Assembly: GCA_012744355.1 (NCBI GenBank)
Contig: JAAYHV010000047.1
Location: 1-51,773 of the forward strand
Reading direction: 5' to 3'
Length of the DNA stretch: 51,773 nt
DNA from: Clostridiales bacterium
GTDB lineage: Bacteria; Bacillota; Clostridia; Peptostreptococcales; Anaerovoracaceae
Under the pieces are notes generated by a model. The model was not told the origin of the DNA. It saw only the letters and a program-made list of their open reading frames with translations, and made no database searches. The position numbers and the translations under genes are program-made. This document shows positions 1 to 7,769 of the stretch, in pieces. The stretch's first letter is position 1, and every line of letters starts with the position of its first letter.

Positions 1-1299
1 AAAAGGTTCGTACATAAGCTTCATGTATTCTTTACTCATTCCAACACCATTATCAGTTATTACATTTCGTTGTATAATATTATCATCATCCAAGTGTATT
101 ACGGAGTTTTCCCAAATAACAGTTCCACCTTCAGGCGTATATTTAATAGCATTACTTAATATATTAATTAGGATTTGCTTCACACGTTTTTCATCCCTCT
201 TGATGTACCCTTTGCAGCTACTGCTTTCAGTATTGTTGACTAAGTTAACACCCTTATTCGCGGACTCTAAACCCATAATGGTCTGAACCTTTTTAGTTGC
301 TGAGCTACACTCTTCTACAGAATAATTAAGTTCTATATTGCTGCTCTCAAGTTTTTGTAAATCTAAAGTATCATTAACAAGGGAAAGTAGGTATTCAGAG
401 CTGTCTTTCATCTTAGTAAAATATTCCACATCCTTATCATCTCTTTGCTCTTCAATGCCAAAATCCGATAAGCCTATAAGCGCGGTTAATGGCGTTCTCA
501 TATCATGACTCATCCTCGCTAGAAAGTCAGTTTTAACAGCGTTTGCTATTTTAGCTTCTTGCTCAGATATTTTAAGCTGCTCATTTGCTCGAACTAACTC
601 ATCTGTTTTAGTTTTAATTTTACTGTTAGCTTCCATAAGTTTCAGATTACTTTCCTCCAAAATTCTTTTATTTTCTTGTTCAATAAGTGATTTTCTTTCC
701 AAAACCTTTTCTGCTTTAAAACTTTCCATTTCCTTATTGTATAGTAACCTTGATATTAACCATGCCACTACAACTAGCGTAAACAAAGTTGATATTTTAG
801 GCAATACAGGGTCAGGAAATCTACCCATGCTTAAAACTACTATATAAATAGTACTTAGTGAAAAGAAAATCAAAGATGTCTGCCATCGCAATAACATCAA
901 TGCAGTAACTGATAAAATAACAACTGAATAAGTAGTTAAAAACTCTAATCTTACTGGAATTAATACAATCAAAGTTGAGCTCCATGCGATCCACGTAAAC
1001 ACTTCAATAGCAACGATTATATTTCTATATATACTGGTATTTACCTTAGATGTTCTAGGAATACTAAATAAGATAGCGTTTATCCCTGACATAATAAAAA
1101 ACCCTAGGTTTACAATTTTTATCGCCATCATATCATCAGATAGTATAGCAACTGCAACCATGAGTAAGGATACAAAAATAAGCACATAGCTAAAGTATTT
1201 TCCTCTTAAATAGTTAGAGTTCTCAATTTTGCTTATAAAAGCATCTTTATATTCTTCTGGATAATTTGTAAACGGTTTTTGAGCGAATTTTAGAAACAT
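1..1299 (-). CDS. Membrane sensor histidine kinase, 3' end cut by window edge
   Basis: This is a two-component sensor kinase that would autophosphorylate on His and pass phosphate to a response regulator. Reading down from the ATG at 1299 (ribosome site GGAGGA six bases upstream) gives 433 residues without a stop. Residues about 35-200 hold roughly six hydrophobic segments, followed by a coiled-coil linker. The H-box reads FLARMSHDMRTPL with the phospho-acceptor at His265. The N-box reads QILINILSNAIKYTPEGG and the G1 box DNGVGMS. The ATP-binding domain is not finished at position 1, so a C-terminal receiver or Hpt domain (hybrid kinase) cannot be excluded. No extracytoplasmic sensor domain is evident between the membrane segments. 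The signal it senses is unknown. Confidence 0.9.
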   Translation of the reverse strand, partial: MFLKFAQKPFTNYPEEYKDAFISKIENSNYLRGKYFSYVLIFVSLLMVAVAILSDDMMAIKIVNLGFFIMSGINAILFSIPRTSKVNTSIYRNIIVAIEVFTWIAWSSTLIVLIPVRLEFLTTYSVVILSVTALMLLRWQTSLIFFSLSTIYIVVLSMGRFPDPVLPKISTLFTLVVVAWLISRLLYNKEMESFKAEKVLERKSLIEQENKRILEESNLKLMEANSKIKTKTDELVRANEQLKISEQEAKIANAVKTDFLARMSHDMRTPLTALIGLSDFGIEEQRDDKDVEYFTKMKDSSEYLLSLVNDTLDLQKLESSNIELNYSVEECSSATKKVQTIMGLESANKGVNLVNNTESSSCKGYIKRDEKRVKQILINILSNAIKYTPEGGTVIWENSVIHLDDDNIIQRNVITDNGVGMSKEYMKLMYEPF

Positions 1300-1721
1300 A
1301 AAATTTCCTCCATTAGTAATTAACATTTCTCATTAGTGTAATTGTATTATATCCTCTCGGTTTTTACAAATGTTTTTTTAGTGATTTGAATTGATAGTTT
1401 CAAGTTTCAAGTGGTATTTATTTGTTTAAATAGCTATACCCGTCGTCATCATGTTTAAACAACTCCCATCCATTGTATTAGAATATACACTCACTAAAAA
1501 CCTTTCTAATTGTAAAATATTGCCTATCAAATATTAGTTTTCTGTTTAGTATTTAAGGGTAACTTAATATATTTGTTCAAAGTCTACACCAAAAATCATA
1601 TTTTCGATTATTTAAAAGTTTAATATATCAGTTACCTTTAATTAATCTTGGTTTAAAAACTAAAATTCCCCTACTAGTAAGTGATGACTAAATTATTTTA
1701 TTACAGTAATAATATTAAGCA
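1300..1721. other. Intergenic region with candidate -10 box and imperfect long inverted repeat
   Basis: This gap of about 420 bases holds no convincing ORF. A TATAAT box on the minus strand at 1346-1351 lies at a suitable distance to start the histidine kinase transcript, but no good -35 is visible. Two arms with related sequence, about 1553-1575 and 1619-1640, both contain GGTAACT in opposite orientation and could fold into a large imperfect hairpin. No function is assigned. Confidence 0.35.
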
Positions 1722-1755
1722 ATATAAAAAGCACCCTACTAAATGTAAGATGCTT
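1722..1755 (-). terminator. Intrinsic terminator of the tRNA cluster
   Basis: On the minus strand an 11-bp stem (arms 1745-1755 and 1729-1739, with G-U pairs) closes a five-base loop and is followed by a T-run at 1728-1724. It lies 10 bases after the last tRNA. Confidence 0.85.
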
Positions 1756-1765
1756 TCTTTTTCAA

Positions 1766-1841
<76 letters not shown>

Positions 1842-1849
1842 TTAAATAT

Positions 1850-1938
1850 TGGTGCCGGAAGCCGGAATCGAACCGGCACGATCGATAAAGACCGCAGGAT
1901 TTTAAGTCCTGTGCGTCTGCCAATTCCGCCATTCCGGC
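1850..1938 (-). tRNA. tRNA-Leu (TAA)
   Basis: The cloverleaf is 89 nt with the long variable arm of a class II tRNA, anticodon TAA and encoded CCA. The acceptor stem is GCCGGAA/TTCCGGC. Confidence 0.95.
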
Positions 1939-1947
1939 ACAAATAAC

Positions 1948-2022
1948 TGGCTCCGAGGGTGGGACTCGAACCCACAACCTATCGGTTAACAGCCGATTGC
2001 TCTACCATTGAGCTACCTCGGA
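1948..2022 (-). tRNA. tRNA-Asn (GTT)
   Basis: The cloverleaf is 75 nt with anticodon GTT in the loop CTGTTAA, acceptor stem TCCGAGG/CCTCGGA and encoded CCA. It is the promoter-proximal gene of the three-tRNA transcript. Confidence 0.95.
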
Positions 2023-2055
2023 ATATCCGTTAATCTATTTCTTGCGACGAATGTT

Positions 2056-2085
2056 ATTATACCTTAATTGCACTGTCACTGTCAA
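2056..2085 (-). promoter_or_regulatory. Promoter of the tRNA cluster
   Basis: A perfect TTGACA (2085-2080) and a perfect TATAAT (2061-2056) are separated by 18 bp, about 30 bases before tRNA-Asn. It starts right after the TPR gene, so the tRNAs need not rely on read-through. Confidence 0.85.
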
Positions 2086-2108
2086 GCTGTTTTTTTATAT
2101 TTTTTTCA

Positions 2109-3131
2109 TTATTTATACTTTAATTCGCTCATTTCTTTTCTTATTTCTTCATCTTTTTCTATATTCCTTTTTATTACTTCAACCTTCTTAGTGTACTTGT
2201 CTATCATGACCTGATCATCTGATAAATCTATAAGTCTTTCCATTATCTCAATGTTACTTGGGCTATATTTTAGTGCAACTTTGTAATCTTCAACTGCTTC
2301 TTCTACCATCCCTTGCTCAGCCTTTGCAGTAGCTAAGTAATACCAAAGTGGCCACCAGGTCTTATATTCAGAATCAGTATACTTTTGAAGCATATTAACG
2401 CCATCAGAATAATCTCCGTTTAACACCATGTTATAGCCTTTTTCTATATTGATAGGCTCTTCGAGCAAACTAAGCCTACCTTGAATCTCTTCTCTGAGCT
2501 CATTCTTTTCTTCGTTTCCATCTGTAAGCCTCATAAAGTCATCCCATGTCAGTTTAGCTTTTATGTATAGTCCTAAATTTAAGTAGCCGTATCCTAGGAA
2601 ATAAAAACCCATATCAAATTCCGGTCTTGCAAGTGTAACAAGTTCAAAAGCTTCTATTGACTCAGCTTTAAATCTAGCAATATAATCTTCTTCGTCTCCT
2701 AATTCATAGGAATCTTTACATGCCCTCGCATAGCAATATAGGGCATCTGGCATATCGGGTTCTAAAAGTAACACCGCTCTAAATAGTATGCATGCGTAGT
2801 CAAAGTCGTTAGCCGCCGCAGTTTCAACACCTTGATTAATAAGGTACTTTGGAAACTCCTCACCTAAGACTTTGTTAATATATTTAATATAACTATCTGT
2901 ATGCTCAAAATCCGGATCAGCTCCCATAACAAAAGCCATACCTTCTCCAAGCGTAACGGTACTTATGCTGTCTAAGTGCTTTTTCATTATTGGAACTGGT
3001 ACATCTTTTAGCTCATCCATAACACCGACTTTTTCTAAAAAGTCATATGATAATTCATCAAAGATAACATTATCCTGAAGTAGTCTGACTAAATATGCCT
3101 TGACTCTGTCTTCTCTATTTCTTAATTCCAT
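2109..3131 (-). CDS. Tetratricopeptide-repeat protein
   Basis: This 340-residue, acidic, soluble protein has no signal peptide. At least three TPR-like helical pairs can be seen. One is at about residues 108-140 (ACILFRAVLLLEPDMPDALYCYARA), and the best is near the C-terminus (WYYLATAKAEQGMVEEAVEDYKVALKYSP). TPRs mediate protein-protein contacts, so the specific role cannot be stated. Its start codon overlaps the stop of the B12-binding radical-SAM gene by one base (TAATG), so the two are probably translationally coupled and may work together. It is the last protein gene of the long minus-strand operon; no hairpin terminator follows it. Confidence 0.8.
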   Translation of the reverse strand: MELRNREDRVKAYLVRLLQDNVIFDELSYDFLEKVGVMDELKDVPVPIMKKHLDSISTVTLGEGMAFVMGADPDFEHTDSYIKYINKVLGEEFPKYLINQGVETAAANDFDYACILFRAVLLLEPDMPDALYCYARACKDSYELGDEEDYIARFKAESIEAFELVTLARPEFDMGFYFLGYGYLNLGLYIKAKLTWDDFMRLTDGNEEKNELREEIQGRLSLLEEPINIEKGYNMVLNGDYSDGVNMLQKYTDSEYKTWWPLWYYLATAKAEQGMVEEAVEDYKVALKYSPSNIEIMERLIDLSDDQVMIDKYTKKVEVIKRNIEKDEEIRKEMSELKYK

Positions 3132-4723
3132 TATTTAACTTCCCAACCTTTTCTATCAAATTTCTTAACTGCCTCAGTATTTAATGAATTTAACATATCC
3201 GAATGTAATATGCTCTTAAATGCATCAAGGCCTGGTTCTTTTTTACCAGTAGGGTAAACACCCCTTTGTTCAATTATCTTGTTAGCATAAGCGATTATAA
3301 CATCATCTCGCCTATTAATTTCCTCGTAAACTTTCGATGCAAACTGATACATGATTCTGTAAAGATTTTCTTTACTATGAGATCTATCTTGATAACCTTC
3401 TGCGTAGTAGAAATCTGCGAATCTCTCATAAAAGTTAAACGGGGTAGATCCCAGCTTTTCAATAAGAAAATCAATTGATGCTTCAAATCCGCCTCTATTA
3501 TGAAACAGTTCAAATACCTTTTCTACCATCTTAATCTTAACGATTTCAACCGCACTTATATAGCTGTTAGAAATTACCTCATAAGGTGCAGTCTCTCTGT
3601 ACTCATATCCGTGAAGCTTAGCATTTCTTCTAATTTCTGTTCCCTTAAGCATCTTCAAAAATCCAATCTGAAGACAATCAGCATTTAGGCCGTATACTAT
3701 ATTAAATGAATTGCCAAAGGAATCATATCCCTCATATGGAAGGCCTGCAATTAGGTCGACGTGAACATGTATATTACCTTGGTCAATTATCTTCTTTACG
3801 TAATACATAAGAGGATAAATATCTTCTCTTCTGTTTACAGCTCTTAGAGTCTTTGGATTCGCACTTTGAATACCAATTTCAAGCTGAAACATCCCTGGTC
3901 TAGCATGAGCTAAAAGCGCAATTGCTTCATCATTTAAAAGATCACCGTTTATTTCAAAATGGAAATTTGTAATTCCGTTATCGCTATTAATCAAAAACTC
4001 CCAGATTCTAAGCGCACGTTGCCTGTAATAGTTAAAGGTTCTGTCAATGAATTTAACCTGTTTAACCTTTTTCATTAAGAAATATCCAAGATCTCTTCTG
4101 GCTCTAGTTACTGTAAGCGGTCTAACCTTCTTGTCAACAGAGCTCAAACAATAAGTACAGTCAAAAGGACAGCCTCTTACGGATTCGTAATATATTATCT
4201 TATCTTTATCAAAATCCACGGTCTCATAAGGGAAAGGTATCTTGTTAAAGTCTACAGTGTCCTCTGATTCGTTAACGAAAATATCATCACCTATTCTATA
4301 GGCTAATCCATTAATATATTTAAATGAATAATCTTCGACATAAAGTGACTGCATGAGCTTAAAGAATGCCATCTCTCCCTCGCCCCTTAAGACAAAGTCA
4401 ACACTTTTGTTTTTATGCATATATTCTTCAGTTTCATAGCTAACCTCAGGGCCACCTACCACTATTATTATATTAGGCGCAGCGCTTCTTATATCAGCGC
4501 ATAACAAATCAACTTGCTCTACATTCCAAATATAGCATGAAATGCACACAATATCATAGTCTCCTCTTATTATTTCATTAAACACATAATCCTTTTCATT
4601 GTTAATTGTGAATTCTTTTAGTATCACATCAAAAGGCGAATTTGCAACGACATTGTATAAATACCTAATCGCTAAATTCGAATGTATATATTTTGAATTT
4701 AATGTAGTTAATAGTAATTTCAT
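3131..4723 (-). CDS. B12-binding-domain radical SAM protein (DUF4080-like C-terminus)
   Basis: This 530-residue protein has an N-terminal cobalamin-binding-like Rossmann domain (about 1-140, with VVGGPEVSYE) and then a radical-SAM core. The cluster motif reads RGCPFDCTYC, Cys185-x3-Cys189-x2-Cys192, which holds a 4Fe-4S cluster that cleaves SAM. The C-terminal 200 residues resemble the DUF4080 extension found on clostridial members. The substrate is unknown; relatives include methylthiotransferases and methylases, but this subgroup has no established reaction that I can name. It ends one base into the TPR gene and starts 7 bases after the next radical-SAM gene, so the three form a unit at the end of the operon. 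Confidence 0.82.
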   Translation of the reverse strand: MKLLLTTLNSKYIHSNLAIRYLYNVVANSPFDVILKEFTINNEKDYVFNEIIRGDYDIVCISCYIWNVEQVDLLCADIRSAAPNIIIVVGGPEVSYETEEYMHKNKSVDFVLRGEGEMAFFKLMQSLYVEDYSFKYINGLAYRIGDDIFVNESEDTVDFNKIPFPYETVDFDKDKIIYYESVRGCPFDCTYCLSSVDKKVRPLTVTRARRDLGYFLMKKVKQVKFIDRTFNYYRQRALRIWEFLINSDNGITNFHFEINGDLLNDEAIALLAHARPGMFQLEIGIQSANPKTLRAVNRREDIYPLMYYVKKIIDQGNIHVHVDLIAGLPYEGYDSFGNSFNIVYGLNADCLQIGFLKMLKGTEIRRNAKLHGYEYRETAPYEVISNSYISAVEIVKIKMVEKVFELFHNRGGFEASIDFLIEKLGSTPFNFYERFADFYYAEGYQDRSHSKENLYRIMYQFASKVYEEINRRDDVIIAYANKIIEQRGVYPTGKKEPGLDAFKSILHSDMLNSLNTEAVKKFDRKGWEVK

Positions 4724-4730
4724 ATTACAC

Positions 4731-5603
4731 CTATAACATCCTAAATCTCTCGTCCTTCAATAATCCATTATCTTCCATAGCACGTTTAAGCTGTTTTAAC
4801 AAAACTTCTTTATCTTGAGGCAAGTTGCCTCTTAGTGATATATAATTTGAAGCATGGTTACTTCTAAATACACATGTTTTAGTTGGGTTTGTATTCTGTA
4901 CTAAGAGATAAGTCTCTCCTATAATCTCTTCTGCAGACATAAGCTCAAAATCTCCATTTTGTATATCGTCATATATTGGAGCCGCTGGATCAAGCATTAG
5001 AGTGAGAAGACTTACATAAGATGCATTCATCTTAGATATCATCTTGCCCGTATCTATTGCATGCTCTTTCCAAGCTTTTTTACCACCCATTCCCGATATG
5101 AAAGTCACGGAGCATTTAATCCCTGAAGCTTCACATCTTTGTACAGCTTCAATGAGCTGATCTCCTGTAACACCTTTTTCAACAGCTTTTAAGACTTCTT
5201 CGTTACCTGACTCAGCCCCTAAATAGACAATCCCTATTCCAGCTTTTTTAAGTTCAACTAATTCTTCATCGGATTTTCTTAAAATATCATTTGCTGAACC
5301 ATATATTCCTACACGCTTGCATTCAGGAAAAAGTTCATTAATTTTGCCAAGTACAATAAGAAGTTTTTCATTAGAAAGACACATCGCATCTCCGTCGCAT
5401 ATAAATATCTTTTCAACACTTCTATACGTCTTCCTTGCCATTTCAATATCTTCAAGAATATCTTCCATCTTTCTAAGATGGAATTGCTTGTCTTTGTACA
5501 TGCTGCAAAATGTACATTTATTATGTGAACAACCCACAGTCACTTGAATAAGTAAGCTCCAAGCTTCGCTTGGCGGTCTATATATATTTCCTTCGTATCT
5601 CAT
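4731..5603 (-). CDS. Radical SAM protein with CX4CX2C cluster motif
   Basis: This 290-residue protein reads GCSHNKCTFC at residues 24-33, giving Cys25-x4-Cys30-x2-Cys33 rather than the classic x3/x2 spacing. Strand-helix repeats of a radical-SAM barrel follow (IFICDGDAMCLSNEKL; GIVYLGAESGNEEVLK). The AESG motif matches the SAM-contact strand seen in Elp3/coproporphyrinogen-oxidase-like members. I do not know the substrate. The start overlaps the argS stop by one base (TAATG), so it is co-transcribed and probably coupled to argS. Confidence 0.8.
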   Translation of the reverse strand: MRYEGNIYRPPSEAWSLLIQVTVGCSHNKCTFCSMYKDKQFHLRKMEDILEDIEMARKTYRSVEKIFICDGDAMCLSNEKLLIVLGKINELFPECKRVGIYGSANDILRKSDEELVELKKAGIGIVYLGAESGNEEVLKAVEKGVTGDQLIEAVQRCEASGIKCSVTFISGMGGKKAWKEHAIDTGKMISKMNASYVSLLTLMLDPAAPIYDDIQNGDFELMSAEEIIGETYLLVQNTNPTKTCVFRSNHASNYISLRGNLPQDKEVLLKQLKRAMEDNGLLKDERFRML

Positions 5604-7318
5604 TACATTTTCTCCGGTGCTTTCATTCCTAATAGATCTAATCCATTTCTAATTGCAGTTTTAGCAGCAATTACTAATGCTAATTTAGCAACTTTTTCTT
5701 CTTCGTTTTTAACTAATATATGCTCATCATGATAAAATCTGTTAAAAGCCTGTGCTATGTTTATAACCTGCCTAGTTACAATAGAAGGTTCATATTTTTC
5801 TGCAGCTTCTAATACAACTTTAGGAAGCGCATATATTTCTTTAGAAAGAACATAAGCACTTTCGCTTTTTAGATACTTATATTCTATGTCTTTAGATTCA
5901 GCTCGCTTAACAGCTTCTTCTCCTGCTTTTCTCATAAGGCTTGAAGCTCTTGCATGAGTATACTGAACATATGGGCCAGTTTCTCCATCAAAGGTTAGAA
6001 CTTTATCCCATGAAAAAACGTAATCCTTGATTCTGCTGTTAGATAGTTCCTGGAAAACCACAGCTCCAATTCCTACCATTTTTGCAGTCTCTTCTATATC
6101 GTCAGTGGTAACTCCCTTTTCTTTGATTACTTCTCTTGTTTGATCCACTGCTTTATTCAAAACGTCCTCTAAGAATACAACTCTCCCATGTCTAGTAGAC
6201 ATAGTACCTTCCTCTAGGCTTACAAGACCAAATGGAACGTGTATGCAATCTTTAACCCATTCATAGCCCATAAGCTCTAAAACTTTCTTCCACTGTTGGA
6301 AGTGAAGATTTTGTTGTGATGCTACTACGTATATATTTTTTGCGAAATCATATCTTTCTTTTCTGTATACAGCTGCCGCTATATCCCTTGTTACATAAAG
6401 CGTAGAACCGTCAGACTTAGTAATAAGCGCAGGATTCATTCCGTATTCTTCTAAATCTACTATCTGTGCACCTTGCGATTCCACCATAAGGTTCTTATCT
6501 CTAAGTTCCTTTAAGAATCTAGGCATGCTGTCAGAATAAAAACTTTCACCTTTATATGAATCAAATTCAACACCAAGCATTTCATATACTCTATTGAATT
6601 CCTTAAGACTTTCTTCTCTAAACCACTGCCAAAGTTCTACTTCAGCTTTCTCTTTTTTTTCAAGTTTAGTAAAAACTTCTCTGGCTTCAGTATCTAAGCT
6701 AGGATCATTCTCAACTTCTATATGGAATTTAGTATAGTATTCTAGTAACGTTTTAATAGGATCAGCTTTTACATCAGCCTCGTTACCCCAATGCCTATAT
6801 GAAACTATCATTTTGCCAAACTGAGTACCATAATCACCTAGATGATTAATTCTAGTTACGTCGTATCCCACTGCATCGTAAATCTTATATAGAGAGTTAC
6901 CTATAACTGTACTTCTAATATGTCCAATATGAAAAGGTTTAGCAATATTAGGTGATGAATACTCAACTATTACAGGCTTTCCTTCGCCTATATTGCTTTT
7001 ACCAAAGTCTGCTCCTTTATCAAGCACAGTATTTATGGTTTCCTTAACAATTATTTCTTTATTTAAAAACATGTTAACGTAGGCATTTACCTGCTTAACG
7101 TCTTGAAACATTTCATTGTCTTTTATTCTTTCTACTATTGACTTTGCTATTAGAGGTGGAGCTTTTCTAAGAGTTTTTGCTAGTCTAAAACAAGGAAATG
7201 CATAATCTCCCATGCTCTTGTCCGTAGGTAATTCAATCATATTTTCAATTTCTTCAACGCTTAGACCTAAGTCATCAGAAAATATTATTTTCGCTAATTC
7301 TTTTTTAAAATCTATCAT
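5603..7318 (-). CDS. argS: Arginyl-tRNA synthetase
   Basis: This class I synthetase charges tRNA-Arg in the cytoplasm. The 571 residues have the family length. An N-terminal additional domain (about 1-110) precedes the Rossmann catalytic core with the HIGH motif at 130-133 (SSPNIAKPFHIGHIRS). The KMSKS-equivalent loop reads MSTRHGR. A DALR-type helical anticodon-binding domain closes the protein (TGPYVQYTHARASSLMRKA onward). It overlaps the preceding DUF523 gene by four bases. No T-box leader is present because the gene has no leader of its own. Confidence 0.97.
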   Translation of the reverse strand: MIDFKKELAKIIFSDDLGLSVEEIENMIELPTDKSMGDYAFPCFRLAKTLRKAPPLIAKSIVERIKDNEMFQDVKQVNAYVNMFLNKEIIVKETINTVLDKGADFGKSNIGEGKPVIVEYSSPNIAKPFHIGHIRSTVIGNSLYKIYDAVGYDVTRINHLGDYGTQFGKMIVSYRHWGNEADVKADPIKTLLEYYTKFHIEVENDPSLDTEAREVFTKLEKKEKAEVELWQWFREESLKEFNRVYEMLGVEFDSYKGESFYSDSMPRFLKELRDKNLMVESQGAQIVDLEEYGMNPALITKSDGSTLYVTRDIAAAVYRKERYDFAKNIYVVASQQNLHFQQWKKVLELMGYEWVKDCIHVPFGLVSLEEGTMSTRHGRVVFLEDVLNKAVDQTREVIKEKGVTTDDIEETAKMVGIGAVVFQELSNSRIKDYVFSWDKVLTFDGETGPYVQYTHARASSLMRKAGEEAVKRAESKDIEYKYLKSESAYVLSKEIYALPKVVLEAAEKYEPSIVTRQVINIAQAFNRFYHDEHILVKNEEEKVAKLALVIAAKTAIRNGLDLLGMKAPEKM

Positions 7319-7767
7319 TTCTCTACTCCCATTATCTTAAAATCTTCTTCAGTCTTAATCTCAATATTAAGAGGCCTTAAAAGCTTAGTAAATAAGCCAT
7401 CGCCATTAATCCTTACGTTAGAAAAAGTCCCGTCATAAACAGCTCCTGCTCCGCATGATGGGCTATTAGCTTTCAGAATTGCGCCCTCTATCTCATCATT
7501 TAATCCTTCAGATTCTTTTTTTGCAATATCAAGGGCAATTCTAGCTCCCAACTTAAATTCATCGGTAACGTCTTTTCCTTCACTGTCTATTACGCTGCTG
7601 CCGATTATCTCAGCTGGCGCTCTAGGCGATTTTAAGCCACCTAAATCCTCTGGGCAAACAGCAACAAACTGGTGGCTATTACAGAAATCAATTACTCTTT
7701 CATCTCTGTTATTGCCTCCGCTGTACTTGCAGTTATAACCAAGCAAACACTTGCTAACTATATACAA
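7315..7767 (-). CDS. DUF523 family protein
   Basis: This 150-residue protein matches the DUF523 family. It has the N-terminal signature SKCLLGYNCKYSGG, the conserved PEDLGGLKSPRAPAE segment and the late Cys motif KANSPSCGAG. The conserved cysteines suggest a redox, metal or thiol role, but no reaction is established for the family. It sits between mutS2 (2-base gap) and argS (4-base overlap), so it belongs to the operon. Confidence 0.85.
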   Translation of the reverse strand: MYIVSKCLLGYNCKYSGGNNRDERVIDFCNSHQFVAVCPEDLGGLKSPRAPAEIIGSSVIDSEGKDVTDEFKLGARIALDIAKKESEGLNDEIEGAILKANSPSCGAGAVYDGTFSNVRINGDGLFTKLLRPLNIEIKTEEDFKIMGVEK

Positions 7768-7769
7768 TA

